DNA of 58,932 bases from CAZVAR01 sp964625225 (GTDB taxonomy: Bacteria; Pseudomonadota; Alphaproteobacteria; JAJUGE01): contig CAZVAR010000007.1 in the NCBI GenBank assembly GCA_964625225.1, positions 1 through 58,932 on the forward strand, read 5' to 3'. The translations under genes and the position numbers were made by a program. Each line of letters starts with the position of its first letter. The first letter of the stretch is position 1. Below, piece after piece: positions 8,331 through 16,862 of this stretch. Under the pieces are notes generated by a model. The model did not search any database. It was not told where the DNA came from and saw only the letters and a program-made list of their open reading frames with translations.

Positions 8331-9620
8331 ATGACCGACCCGGCGCGCCTCACTGCTCTTGCGGCTGCTGCGGAGATTGCGGCGGGCCGTCTGACCTCGG
8401 AGGCTCTGACCCGGGCGTGTCTGGAGCGGATCACGGCCCGCGAGCGCGAGGTCGAGGCCTGGATCGCGCTCGACCCCGAGCTTGCGCTGGCCGAGGCGCG
8501 ACGCCGCGACGCCGAGCGGCCGCGCGGCCCGCTGCACGGGGTGCCGATCGGGGTGAAGGACATCGTCGACACGCACGACCTGCCGACCGGCTACGGCTCG
8601 GACATCTATGCGGGCCACCGGCCGGCGGCCGACGCGGCGTGCGTCGCGCTCGCCCGCGCGGCCGGAATGGTCGTGCTCGGCAAGACCGTCACCACCGAGT
8701 TCGCGATGCGCACGCCCGGCAAGACGCGCAACCCGCACAACCGCCAGCACACGCCGGGCGGCTCCTCCAGCGGCAGCGCGGCGGCGGTCGCGGCCGACAT
8801 GGTGCCGCTCGCGATCGGCACCCAGACGGCCGGCTCGGTCATCCGCCCGGCCTCCTATTGCGGCATCGTCGGCTACAAGCCGACCTTCGGGCGCATCCCG
8901 CGCGCCGGCGTCAAGCTCCTGTCCGAGTCCCTCGACACCATCGGCGTCATGGCTCGCTCCGTCGCCGATGCCGCCGCCTTCGGTGCCGCGCTCGAAGGCC
9001 AGCCGGTTCCGCCGTTCGTCCGCCGGGAGGGGCCGCCGCGCCTCGCTCTCTGTCGCACGCCGGCGTGGCAGGAGGTCGAACCCGCCAGCGAGGCGGCCTT
9101 GTGGGAGGCGGTGTCCCGCTTTGCCCGCGCCGGCGCCGAAATCGTCGAGGTGGAGCTGCCGAAGGTCTTCGAGGAGGCAATCGAGGCGCAGCAGACCATC
9201 CAGAGTTACGAAAGCTGGCGTTCGCTGACCTGGGAAATCGAGCGGCACGGCGACCGGCTCAGCGACGCCCTGAAGCGCTATGTCGAGCCCGGGCGCGACT
9301 GCACGCGCGACCAGTACGACTGGGCCCGCCGCGTTCAGGCGAACTGCCGCGCGCAGTTCTGGCAGACCTTCGACGTGATCGACGCCCTGATCACCCCGGC
9401 GGCACCCGGCGAGGCGCCCCGGGACCTTACGGTTACCGGTTCCCCCGTCTTCAACCGGATCTGGACGATGCTCGGCGTGCCGTGCGTCACCGTGCCCGGC
9501 CTGACGGGGCCGAACGACCTGCCGGTCGGGATTCAGATCGTGGGACCCGCCGGTCGGGCCGCCGCCACGCTGGCCTGCGCCGACTGGGCGCACCGCGCCC
9601 TCGGCGGGGTCGCCGCCTGA
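8331..9620 (+). CDS. amidase (amidase signature family), tandem copy 1
   Basis: A 429-residue amidase signature enzyme hydrolysing a carboxamide to acid and ammonia. The Ser-cisSer-Lys triad is Lys76 (GVPIGVKDIVDT), Ser145 in the Gly/Ser-rich loop (PGGSSSGSAAA) and Ser169 (GTQTAGSVIRPA). The 24-residue Ser spacing matches fatty-acid amide hydrolase. Unlike GatA it has no neighbouring gatB/gatC, so a catabolic amidase is likelier than the tRNA amidotransferase. The ATG follows a GCAGGG sequence. Bases 8351-8988 are identical to 9659-10296 of copy 2, while the 3' halves diverge strongly. Copy 2 starts 18 bases after its stop. Confidence 0.9.
   Translation: MTDPARLTALAAAAEIAAGRLTSEALTRACLERITAREREVEAWIALDPELALAEARRRDAERPRGPLHGVPIGVKDIVDTHDLPTGYGSDIYAGHRPAADAACVALARAAGMVVLGKTVTTEFAMRTPGKTRNPHNRQHTPGGSSSGSAAAVAADMVPLAIGTQTAGSVIRPASYCGIVGYKPTFGRIPRAGVKLLSESLDTIGVMARSVADAAAFGAALEGQPVPPFVRREGPPRLALCRTPAWQEVEPASEAALWEAVSRFARAGAEIVEVELPKVFEEAIEAQQTIQSYESWRSLTWEIERHGDRLSDALKRYVEPGRDCTRDQYDWARRVQANCRAQFWQTFDVIDALITPAAPGEAPRDLTVTGSPVFNRIWTMLGVPCVTVPGLTGPNDLPVGIQIVGPAGRAAATLACADWAHRALGGVAA
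8351..8988 (+). repeat. 638-bp perfect direct repeat, copy A (5' half of amidase 1)
   Basis: Read base by base, 8351-8988 equals 9659-10296 at an offset of 1308. Identity starts about 20 bases inside each gene and stops abruptly inside codons for FGA. It includes all synonymous positions, so it reflects recent conversion or duplication, not selection on the protein. Confidence 0.95.
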
Positions 9621-9638
9621 TACCGGAGCGCCGCCCCC

Positions 9639-10916
9639 ATGCCCTCGGACCTGCCCCCCACTGCTCTTGCGGCTGCTGCGGAGATTGCGGCGGGCCGTCT
9701 GACCTCGGAGGCTCTGACCCGGGCGTGTCTGGAGCGGATCACGGCCCGCGAGCGCGAGGTCGAGGCCTGGATCGCGCTCGACCCCGAGCTTGCGCTGGCC
9801 GAGGCGCGACGCCGCGACGCCGAGCGGCCGCGCGGCCCGCTGCACGGGGTGCCGATCGGGGTGAAGGACATCGTCGACACGCACGACCTGCCGACCGGCT
9901 ACGGCTCGGACATCTATGCGGGCCACCGGCCGGCGGCCGACGCGGCGTGCGTCGCGCTCGCCCGCGCGGCCGGAATGGTCGTGCTCGGCAAGACCGTCAC
10001 CACCGAGTTCGCGATGCGCACGCCCGGCAAGACGCGCAACCCGCACAACCGCCAGCACACGCCGGGCGGCTCCTCCAGCGGCAGCGCGGCGGCGGTCGCG
10101 GCCGACATGGTGCCGCTCGCGATCGGCACCCAGACGGCCGGCTCGGTCATCCGCCCGGCCTCCTATTGCGGCATCGTCGGCTACAAGCCGACCTTCGGGC
10201 GCATCCCGCGCGCCGGCGTCAAGCTCCTGTCCGAGTCCCTCGACACCATCGGCGTCATGGCTCGCTCCGTCGCCGATGCCGCCGCCTTCGGTGCCGTACT
10301 GGAACGCGCGCCAGTCGTTCCGCTGCCGAATTTGGATCGGCCGCCCCGCTTCGGGCTCTGCCGCTCCCCGGCCTGGCACGACGCCGAGCCGGCGACTGTG
10401 ACGGCACTGGATACCGCCGCCGAGCTGTTCCGCAAAGCTGGCGGCACCGTCATCGAGGTGGACCTGCCCGAGCCCTTCGACGAGGCTCCCCAGGCGCACG
10501 CGGTGATCATGTCGTACGAAATGGCCCGAATGCTGGCCTATGAGCGCGAGACTTGCTGGGACCGGCTCAGTGCGCCGCTCCGGCAGGTCATCAACGAGGG
10601 CCGCGCTCACACGCGCGAGCGCTATGACTGGGCCCGCGGCGTGCAGGCCGGCTGTCGTGCGGCGGCCATCGAGGCGTTCGAACAGGTCGACGTGCTGCTC
10701 ACCCCTGCCGCCCCCGGTGAGGCGCCGAAGGGGCTCCGCTCGACCGGGGCCCCGGTGTTCAACCGCATCTGGACCCTGCTCGGCGTCCCGTGCGTCACCG
10801 TACCCGGTCTGGTCGGCCCGCAGCGGCTGCCGGTCGGTATCCAGCTCGTCGGTCCGGCCGGCCGGGCCGCCGCCACGCTGGCCTGTGCGCAGTGGGCCGA
10901 ACGGGAGTTGCGATAG
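9639..10916 (+). CDS. amidase (amidase signature family), tandem copy 2
   Basis: A 425-residue paralogue of the preceding amidase with the same triad numbering (Lys76, Ser145, Ser169). Residues from about 8 to 219 are identical to copy 1. The C-terminal half, which shapes the substrate pocket, differs at many positions (for example FRKAGGTVIEVDLPEPFDEA against FARAGAEIVEVELPKVFEEA). Similarity returns in the C-terminal FNRIWT, LGVPCVTVPGL and GPAGRAAATLACA blocks. The pair therefore shares a catalytic core but may accept different amides. It lies 18 bases after copy 1 and is probably translated from the same mRNA. Confidence 0.9.
   Translation: MPSDLPPTALAAAAEIAAGRLTSEALTRACLERITAREREVEAWIALDPELALAEARRRDAERPRGPLHGVPIGVKDIVDTHDLPTGYGSDIYAGHRPAADAACVALARAAGMVVLGKTVTTEFAMRTPGKTRNPHNRQHTPGGSSSGSAAAVAADMVPLAIGTQTAGSVIRPASYCGIVGYKPTFGRIPRAGVKLLSESLDTIGVMARSVADAAAFGAVLERAPVVPLPNLDRPPRFGLCRSPAWHDAEPATVTALDTAAELFRKAGGTVIEVDLPEPFDEAPQAHAVIMSYEMARMLAYERETCWDRLSAPLRQVINEGRAHTRERYDWARGVQAGCRAAAIEAFEQVDVLLTPAAPGEAPKGLRSTGAPVFNRIWTLLGVPCVTVPGLVGPQRLPVGIQLVGPAGRAAATLACAQWAERELR
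9659..10296 (+). repeat. 638-bp perfect direct repeat, copy B (5' half of amidase 2)
   Basis: Second copy of the repeat at 8351-8988. Flanking bases differ on both sides (T/C before, C/T after), so the edges are exact. Confidence 0.95.
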
Positions 10917-10944
10917 CCTCGTCCGATCGGCTGCCCCGGCCGGC

Positions 10945-11625
10945 TCAGCCGAGCAGCTCGTGAGCGATCCGCGTCAACGCGCCGACGACCTCCCGGACAT
11001 CGTTGAAGAGCGTGGCGGTCAGGAAGCCGAAGATGAAGAGCCCGCCATAGGCGAGGCCGCGATGCCGGTCCTCGAGACGCCTCAGGGCGCGGGTGGCGCC
11101 GGCGGGCGCCGGAAGAGCCTGGATCGCGAGCATGATTCCGGCCCCGATGAGCGCGCCCGCCAGCACATCCGACGGGTAGTGGAGGCCGAGATAGATCCGG
11201 GGAAGCGGGATCGCGAACGCCGTCCAGAGCACCGCGATCCAGCCGAAGCGATGGTCAACTCTGAAGATCGCCACACACAGCGCCGCGAACAGGACCGCAT
11301 GATCGCTGGGAAACGAGCTCCAGTCCCTCAGCAGCTCGTACGAGGGACCGAGCAGCGGCTGGAACCCGCTGCCGGGGTCGAAGGTCGGCCGCACGCGGGC
11401 CGGCAGGAGATTCTGCATGGCGCGCGCCGCGGCAAGGGCGAGCACGATCCCGACTACCGTCTTCGGCCAGAACAGGCCCGCGCAGATCAGGCGCTCACGG
11501 CGGTGCATCCACGCCCACCAGAGCAGGCCGACCATGGCCCCGCCGCGCAGCAGCATGTTGCGGGACAGCAGAATGACCGCGGCATCGAGTTTCCGGTTCA
11601 GGCCCGCATACTGATTGAGCCACAA
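10945..11625 (-). CDS. PAP2-superfamily membrane phosphatase
   Basis: A 226-residue integral membrane phosphatase of the PAP2 type (lipid phosphate, undecaprenyl-diphosphate or related substrates). The three phosphatase motifs are visible: ARVRPTFD, FPSDHA with the catalytic His, and RIYLGLHYPSDVLAG with Arg, His and Asp. Several hydrophobic helices flank them (GAMVGLLWWAWM, VVGIVLALAAARA, IAVLWTAFAIPL, ALIGAGIMLAI). The start is taken as TTG 11625, the only start near the family N-terminus before an in-frame stop, and WLNQYAGLNRKLDAAV matches such proteins. It converges on the amidases with only 28 bases between. Substrate unknown. Confidence 0.82.
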   Translation of the reverse strand: MWLNQYAGLNRKLDAAVILLSRNMLLRGGAMVGLLWWAWMHRRERLICAGLFWPKTVVGIVLALAAARAMQNLLPARVRPTFDPGSGFQPLLGPSYELLRDWSSFPSDHAVLFAALCVAIFRVDHRFGWIAVLWTAFAIPLPRIYLGLHYPSDVLAGALIGAGIMLAIQALPAPAGATRALRRLEDRHRGLAYGGLFIFGFLTATLFNDVREVVGALTRIAHELLG

Positions 11626-11855
11626 AACGAGTCCATGGTCTCAATCCATTGGAGAATCCTTCCGCAACGCGGGAGGAGTGCAATTGCGATTCGGAGGACG
11701 CGATCAGCCTCCGATCGACTTCCGAGCCGGATCGCTCCGGGTGATCTGCATGCCCGGTGGATGATGCCGGGACAATCGGCGGGACCGGACAGGCGAGGCT
11801 GCGTTGCGGCCCGCGATGCCGTTAGAGTGGCGCCAGCACAGAGGAGACCCGCCCG

Positions 11856-13136
11856 ATGGACGACCGCCGACTCTCCGCCGCCGTCATGGCACGACAACCC
11901 CTCGCCGCCGGCCTGTTTGACACGCTGGAACGCAACACGCATGACGGGGTCGGAATCACCCGGGCCTCCTACGGCGAGGGCGAGCAGTTCGCGCACGACC
12001 TCATGCGGCGCACCGCCCGTGAACTGGGCCTGGAGGTCAGCACCGACCCTGCGGGCAATTCCTATCTCGTCCTCCCGGGCGCCGACCGGAGTGTGCCGAG
12101 GACGATCGTCGGTTCCCATCTCGACTCGGTGGCGCAGGGCGGCAATTTCGACGGAGCGGCAGGCGTCGTGGCCGGACTGGTCGCCGTGGCGGCGCTGAAG
12201 GACCTCGGCGTTCGTCCGCGCGGCGACATCGCCGTCATGGGAATCCGCGCCGAGGAGAGCGCCTGGTTCGGGGTGTCCTACATCGGCAGCCGCAGTGCGC
12301 TCGGCACGTTACCGCCCGATGCGCTCGACGGCGCCCGCCGGGCCGACACCGGCCGCAGCCTCGCCGATCATATGGCATCCTGCGGCGGCGACCCGTCCGC
12401 TCTGCGCGGCGGGGCGCCTTATCTGCGGCGAGAAGGACTGCGTGCCTACCTCGAGGTCCACATCGAGCAGGGGCCGGTGCTCGAGGAGTTGCGGATCCCG
12501 GTCGGAATCGTCACCGGAATCCGCGGCAATCTTCGGCTGCCCGAAGCGCGGTGCGTCGGCGAATATTCGCATTGCGGCGGCGTGCCGCGCAGCCATCGCC
12601 GCGACGCGGTGATCGCGACCGCCGAACTCGTGACCGCCCTCGACCGGCTCTGGACGGAGACCGAGGCCGCGGGCGGCGACTTCGCCTTCACCGTCGGCAA
12701 GTTCTTCACCGACGCCGAATGGCATGCCATGACCAAGATTGCGGGCGAGGTTCGCTTCAGCGTCGACATGCGCAGCCTCGATGCCGACTTCCTCGCCGAG
12801 GTCGAGCGCCGTGTGCAGGCGCTCGCGGCGGAGATCGCGGCGCGGCGCCGCGTCCGTTTCGACCTCGGCCGGGTCACCCGCGCCGCCCCCGGCATCCTCG
12901 ACGACGGCATCAAGGCACGGCTCCGCGACGGCGCGGAGGCCCTCGGCATTCCGGCCCTGGACATCCCGAGCGGGGCCTCGCACGATGCCGCCGCCTTCGC
13001 GGCGGCAGGCGTGCCGACCGCCATGATCTTCGTCCGCAATGCCAACGGCAGCCACAACCCCGACGAGGACATGGCGCTGCCGGACTTCATGCGCGCGGTC
13101 GAGCTCCTGACCTGGTATCTGGCCGGGCACGCGTGA
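11856..13136 (+). CDS. M20-family Zn-dependent amidohydrolase (N-carbamoyl-L-amino acid hydrolase / allantoate amidohydrolase type)
   Basis: A 426-residue two-metal hydrolase. Metal-binding segments are GSHLDSVAQGGNFDGAAG (His, Asp), the Glu pair in AEESAWFG, HIEQGPVLE (His) and the C-terminal SGASHDAAAF (His). This arrangement, and HIEQG in particular, marks the hydantoinase/carbamoylase branch that hydrolyses N-carbamoyl amino acids, ureidoglycolate or allantoate. The dimerisation lid segment reads EYSHCGGVPRSHRRDAV, which departs from the commoner HAGATPM. The GAGGAG ribosome site 9 bases before ATG 11856 fixes the start. It is followed 16 bases later by an EamA exporter. Confidence 0.88.
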   Translation: MDDRRLSAAVMARQPLAAGLFDTLERNTHDGVGITRASYGEGEQFAHDLMRRTARELGLEVSTDPAGNSYLVLPGADRSVPRTIVGSHLDSVAQGGNFDGAAGVVAGLVAVAALKDLGVRPRGDIAVMGIRAEESAWFGVSYIGSRSALGTLPPDALDGARRADTGRSLADHMASCGGDPSALRGGAPYLRREGLRAYLEVHIEQGPVLEELRIPVGIVTGIRGNLRLPEARCVGEYSHCGGVPRSHRRDAVIATAELVTALDRLWTETEAAGGDFAFTVGKFFTDAEWHAMTKIAGEVRFSVDMRSLDADFLAEVERRVQALAAEIAARRRVRFDLGRVTRAAPGILDDGIKARLRDGAEALGIPALDIPSGASHDAAAFAAAGVPTAMIFVRNANGSHNPDEDMALPDFMRAVELLTWYLAGHA

Positions 13137-13152
13137 GCCCGTACGCGCTGCG

Positions 13153-14061
13153 ATGAACCTCTTCGGAAACGCCCGCCGCGGCTGGGCCGGCGCCTCCGGC
13201 AACGCCCGGGGGATGCTGTGGATGGTGCTGGTCACCTTCTGCTGGATGACGATGCAGGCCGGCGTGCGCCTCGTCTCCGACGAGCTGCACCCGCTGGAGA
13301 TCGGCTTCTTCCGCAACCTGTTCGATATCCTCGTCCTGGTCCCGATCTTCGTGACGGAAGGTTTCGGGATCTTCCGCACGCGACGGCTGGGGCTGCATGC
13401 AGTGCGCGCTACGGTGCAGGCGTTCGGCATGCTCTGCACCTTCGTCGCGATCAGTCTGATCCCGCTGGCCAACGTCACCGCTCTGAGCTTCTCCTCGCCG
13501 GTGATCGCCACCATCGGCGCAGCGCTGATCCTCGGCGAAACGGTCCGGCGGCGCCGCTGGACCGCCGTGCTCTGCGGCTTTCTCGGCGTCCTGATCGTGC
13601 TCCGGCCCGGCTTCGCGACCGTCTCCCTGGGCCACCTGCTGGTGCTCGCCGCCTCGACCACCTGGGCGAGCTGTATTCTGATGATCCGCGTCCTCGGCCG
13701 CACGGAAGCCAGCTCGACCTCGACCGCCTACATGGCTGTGCTGACGACGGTGGTGACGCTGTTCCCGGCCCTCTTCGTCTGGACCTGGCCGACGCCGGAG
13801 CAACTCCTGTGGCTGACCGGGATCGGCCTGTTCGGCACCGCCGGGCATTTCGCCTTCGCTCAGGCCCTGCGCACCGCGGAGGCCACGGCGGTGATGCCGA
13901 TCGACTTCCTGCGCCTCGTCTGGGCGACGTTCTACGGTTGGGCCCTGTTCGGGCAACCGCCCGACTTCTGGACCTGGGTCGGCGGCTCGATCATCTTCAC
14001 CAGCGCCACCTACATCGCGTTGCGCGAGGCGCGCGTCAGGAACCTGAAAGCGGGCCCTTAG
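13153..14061 (+). CDS. EamA-family (DMT superfamily) transporter
   Basis: A 302-residue inner-membrane protein with two EamA repeats and about ten hydrophobic helices. Examples are MLWMVLVTFCWMTMQAGVRL, LFDILVLVPIFVTEG, VIATIGAALILGE, WTAVLCGFLGVLIVLRPGF, LLVLAASTTWASCILMI and VMPIDFLRLVWATFYGWALFG. These proteins usually export amino acids, nucleosides or other metabolites. It sits between the M20 hydrolase (16 bases upstream) and a hydroxyacid dehydrogenase (16 bases downstream), so all three are probably one transcript. Transport direction and substrate are not determined. Confidence 0.88.
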   Translation: MNLFGNARRGWAGASGNARGMLWMVLVTFCWMTMQAGVRLVSDELHPLEIGFFRNLFDILVLVPIFVTEGFGIFRTRRLGLHAVRATVQAFGMLCTFVAISLIPLANVTALSFSSPVIATIGAALILGETVRRRRWTAVLCGFLGVLIVLRPGFATVSLGHLLVLAASTTWASCILMIRVLGRTEASSTSTAYMAVLTTVVTLFPALFVWTWPTPEQLLWLTGIGLFGTAGHFAFAQALRTAEATAVMPIDFLRLVWATFYGWALFGQPPDFWTWVGGSIIFTSATYIALREARVRNLKAGP

Positions 14062-14077
14062 GGCCGGGGAGACACGC

Positions 14078-15043
14078 ATGGTCAAAATCGCCGTACTGGA
14101 CGACTATCAGAATGTGGCCCGGAGCATGGCCGACTGGAGCGCCCTGCCCGCAACGGCCGAGGTCACGGTGTTCAACGACCATGTCGCGGACCCGGATGCG
14201 CTCGTCCGCCGCCTCCAGGACTTCGAGATCGTCTGTATCATGCGCGAACGGACCGCCTTTCCTCGCGCGGTGTTCGAGCGGCTGCCGAACCTGCGGATGC
14301 TGGTCACGACCGGCAGCCGCAATGCCTCGGTCGACCTCGCTGCAGCGACCGAGCACAGGGTCCTCGTGACCCATACCCGCGGGACGACGCACCCGACCCC
14401 GGAACTCGCCTGGGGGCTGACCCTGGCCCTGGCCCGGCACATTCCGTACGAACACCGGGCCATGCAGGAAGGGCGCTGGCAAACCACAATCGGCCGCGGC
14501 CTCAATGGCGGCACGCTCGGCATTCTCGGGCTCGGCCGGCTTGGCGCGCGGACTGCCAGGATCGGACAGGCCTTCGGGATGGAGGTAATCGCCTGGAGCC
14601 AGAACCTTACCGCCGAGCGCGCCGCAGAGCACGGCGCCCGGCTCGTCGGGAAGCAGGACCTGTTCCGCCTCGCGGACGTGGTCAGCATCCATCTGGTCCT
14701 GAGCGACCGCAGCCGCGGGCTGGTCGGTGCCGCCGAGCTCGCATTGATGAAGCCGACGGCATGGCTGATCAATACCTCGCGCGGGCCGATCGTGGACGAG
14801 GCCGCCCTGATCGACGCGCTGCGCAACCGCCGGATCGCCGGCGCCGGTCTCGACGTGTACGGGACCGAGCCGCTGCCGGCCGACCATCCGCTCCGGCGGC
14901 TCGACAATGTCGTGCTGACGCCGCATCTCGGCTACGTCACGGAGGAGACCTACCGCATTTTCTACGGCGACACGGTGGAGAACATCGCGGCGTGGCTGGC
15001 GGGTGCCCCGATCCGGATGCTCAACCCGGAGGCGCGCCGCTGA
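14078..15043 (+). CDS. D-2-hydroxyacid dehydrogenase family protein
   Basis: A 321-residue NAD-dependent 2-hydroxyacid dehydrogenase, distinct in sequence from the one at 387. The start MVKIAVLDDYQNVARSMADW is characteristic of a subfamily of uncertain substrate. The cofactor motif is GILGLGRLGARTA. Catalytic residues are Arg in NTSRGPIVDE, Glu in DVYGTEPLP and His in LTPHLGYVTEE. A GGGGAG ribosome site precedes ATG 14078. It closes the operon with the M20 hydrolase and EamA transporter. After it, 15044-15312 holds no gene I can support apart from a promoter element. Confidence 0.9.
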   Translation: MVKIAVLDDYQNVARSMADWSALPATAEVTVFNDHVADPDALVRRLQDFEIVCIMRERTAFPRAVFERLPNLRMLVTTGSRNASVDLAAATEHRVLVTHTRGTTHPTPELAWGLTLALARHIPYEHRAMQEGRWQTTIGRGLNGGTLGILGLGRLGARTARIGQAFGMEVIAWSQNLTAERAAEHGARLVGKQDLFRLADVVSIHLVLSDRSRGLVGAAELALMKPTAWLINTSRGPIVDEAALIDALRNRRIAGAGLDVYGTEPLPADHPLRRLDNVVLTPHLGYVTEETYRIFYGDTVENIAAWLAGAPIRMLNPEARR

Positions 15044-15211
15044 CGGCCCCATCCCCGGCACGGCCCGGGCGGACCACCAGCCGCAGAGGGCACCGCGCCG
15101 CGGCGCCTTCGGCCGCTCCGACCGGGACTGTTCGCACTGTCCGGATACCCGGCCGATGTCGTCACGATTCTCATGTGGTGGCTGCCGCGGGTGCGCTTTA
15201 CCTCGCGACCT

Positions 15212-15220
15212 TGCTATAAA
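15212..15220 (+). promoter_or_regulatory. extended -10 promoter element
   Basis: The sequence TGCTATAAA fits an extended -10 box (TGnTATAAT). It would place transcription start near 15227, between an upstream ATG at 15220 and the GTG at 15313. This supports the GTG as the start of the next gene. No convincing -35 is visible. Confidence 0.35.
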
Positions 15221-15312
15221 TGTTGCCGATCCGGATGTTGCGGCCCGAGCGCGACCACCGCTCCGGCAGCATGGCAGTTCGGGCGTCCCGGGTGGAGCGA
15301 GGAGTAAAGAAC

Positions 15313-15951
15313 GTGCCGCTCCAGAACCGTGTCACGCCGTTCGGCGAGATCGTCGCCGATCCCGCGCGTGGCCTGCTGATGGGCAATCGCGGCGGAGCCC
15401 TGCACGACGAACACAAGCGGCTCGGCCGCGCGCGCTGGCGCAGCAAGACCTGGATCGCCTGCCTGCTCGCCTTTCGGGAGCGCAAGCGGGAGGTGATGGC
15501 GCCCAACCGCTACACGGAGCTGTTCTTCCTCGACGAGGCCGTCGCGCTCGCCGCCGGGCATCGGCCGTGCGCGGAATGCAGGCGAGCGGATTACAAGCGT
15601 TTCGCCGAGGCCTGGCGCGCGGCCTTCGGGGGCGAGCGCCCGCGCGCGCCCGACATCGACGCGGTGCTGCACGCCGAGCGGATCGACCCGCAGACGCGAC
15701 GGCAGGCCACGCGGCGCGCGCCGCTCGACGCCTTGCCGGACGGCGCGTTCGTCGCATTGCCCGGCGCGCCGGAGGTCGCGCATCTTGTTCGCGGCGACCG
15801 GCTCCTGCCGTTCCGGTTCGAAGGCTACGGCAGCGCGATCCCGCGCCCGCGAGGGATCGAGGCGGACCTCCTGACCCCGCCCTCCGTGATTGCCGTTCTC
15901 CACGCCGGCTACGCCCCGATGCTGCACCCGTCGGCGGTGCCGCGCGACTGA
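15313..15951 (+). CDS. conserved hypothetical protein with CxxC motif
   Basis: A 212-residue protein (from GTG 15313) of unknown function. The start is chosen because AGGAGT sits 7 bases upstream and the N-terminus VPLQNRVTPFGEIVADPARG looks like a real conserved start. A block LLMGNRGGALHDEHKRLGRARW is followed by ELFFLDEAVALAAGHRPCAECRRADY, whose Cys-x-x-Cys could bind a metal and recalls the RPCxxC of Ada-type zinc sites. The remainder is Arg-rich with few hydrophobic segments, so it should be cytoplasmic. I do not recognise a named domain. It stands alone, convergent toward the decayed gene region. Confidence 0.7.
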   Translation: MPLQNRVTPFGEIVADPARGLLMGNRGGALHDEHKRLGRARWRSKTWIACLLAFRERKREVMAPNRYTELFFLDEAVALAAGHRPCAECRRADYKRFAEAWRAAFGGERPRAPDIDAVLHAERIDPQTRRQATRRAPLDALPDGAFVALPGAPEVAHLVRGDRLLPFRFEGYGSAIPRPRGIEADLLTPPSVIAVLHAGYAPMLHPSAVPRD

Positions 15952-16184
15952 TCGCTGCAATGGAGGCTTTCCGGCCGAGCGCCCCGGTAGCGGCGCGATG
16001 GCCATGACATCGGCCGCCTCGCCTGACCTCCTCCCCCCACTCCGAGAGACGGAGCTTCCGCACAACGTCTCAGGTGGACCTGCCCCCGGAGCAGCCGAGC
16101 AGCCGCGGGCGGCGGCTCCCTTATCGGGCGAGGACGTAGGCTCAGGAGTCCGAGTGAGAGCCATGTTGCGGGCGTGCCGGGCAG

Positions 16185-16539
16185 CTATTCCGCCGGGTCG
16201 ACGACTCTCGCTTCCGGCGCGCCGTTCTCGTTCCAGCCGCAGAGCGCCATGCCCTGTCCACCCTTCGACGTCAGGGAGGGATCGGTCACGCCGCGATAGT
16301 CGGCGATCAGGCGCTCCTGCCGTCGATCTCAAGGGGTCCCTATGCCGCGCCCGTCGAATCGGCCAGATGTGCCCCGGCCAGCGAAAGCTGCGCGATCGTC
16401 GTAGAATGCCGGGCGAAGCCCTGATTGTGCTCGACCGAGGCGGTCGAGCTCTCGAAGGCGGCGCAGATCGCCTGCCGGGTCAGCCGGTTCCAGCGCCCTC
16501 GGAAGCGGCCGGCGTCGAATCACGGGGCTGGTCCGTCAT
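16185..16539 (-). pseudogene. remnant of an unidentified protein gene
   Basis: The 911-bp gap 15952-16862 has no intact gene, but the minus strand carries protein-like fragments in different frames. ATG 16539 gives MTDQPRDSTPAA and stops after 20 codons. The neighbouring frame reads WNRLTRQAICAAFESS, then EHNQGFARHSTTIAQLSLAG, and stops at 16340. A third piece, beginning just after a TGA, reads ERLIADYRGVTDPSLTSKGG, then MALCGWNENGAPEARVVDPA, and stops at 16185. Composition and phrasing look like true coding sequence broken by frameshifts or stops. The family is not recognised. Confidence 0.4.
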
Positions 16540-16862
16540 GGGCGTGAGTTTATGGTGACCCTACCAGCGTGCGCGCGGGCTGCGCTCGAGGCGGGGTCTT
16601 TGCCGGTCGCCCGGTAACGTTGAGGGCATCTACCCCTGCGGCGCCCCGGATGTCTGCCGCCCCTTCCCGTTCGTGGGCGTCCCGGCTGGTGTGGTGCGTC
16701 GGCTTGCCAAGGATCCTGGGGATGGTGTCCCGAAACTGATGCACGGTGCGATACCCCGATTCACGGGGCGTCCGATCGGAGTGGAACGTTCCACTGTTCG
16801 ATGATCGCCGCTCCGGCGCACCCGCCCCATCCCGACAAATCGGATTACCGCCCTCGAAGAGC

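Noticed and set aside
8351..10296. Mobile element explaining the duplicated amidase segment
   Set aside because: No inverted terminal repeats, target duplications or transposase; the repeat lies wholly within homologous positions of paralogous genes.
8115..10610. 831-codon minus-strand open frame containing long internal repeats
   Set aside because: The repeats only mirror the duplicated amidase DNA; the amidases carry intact catalytic triads.
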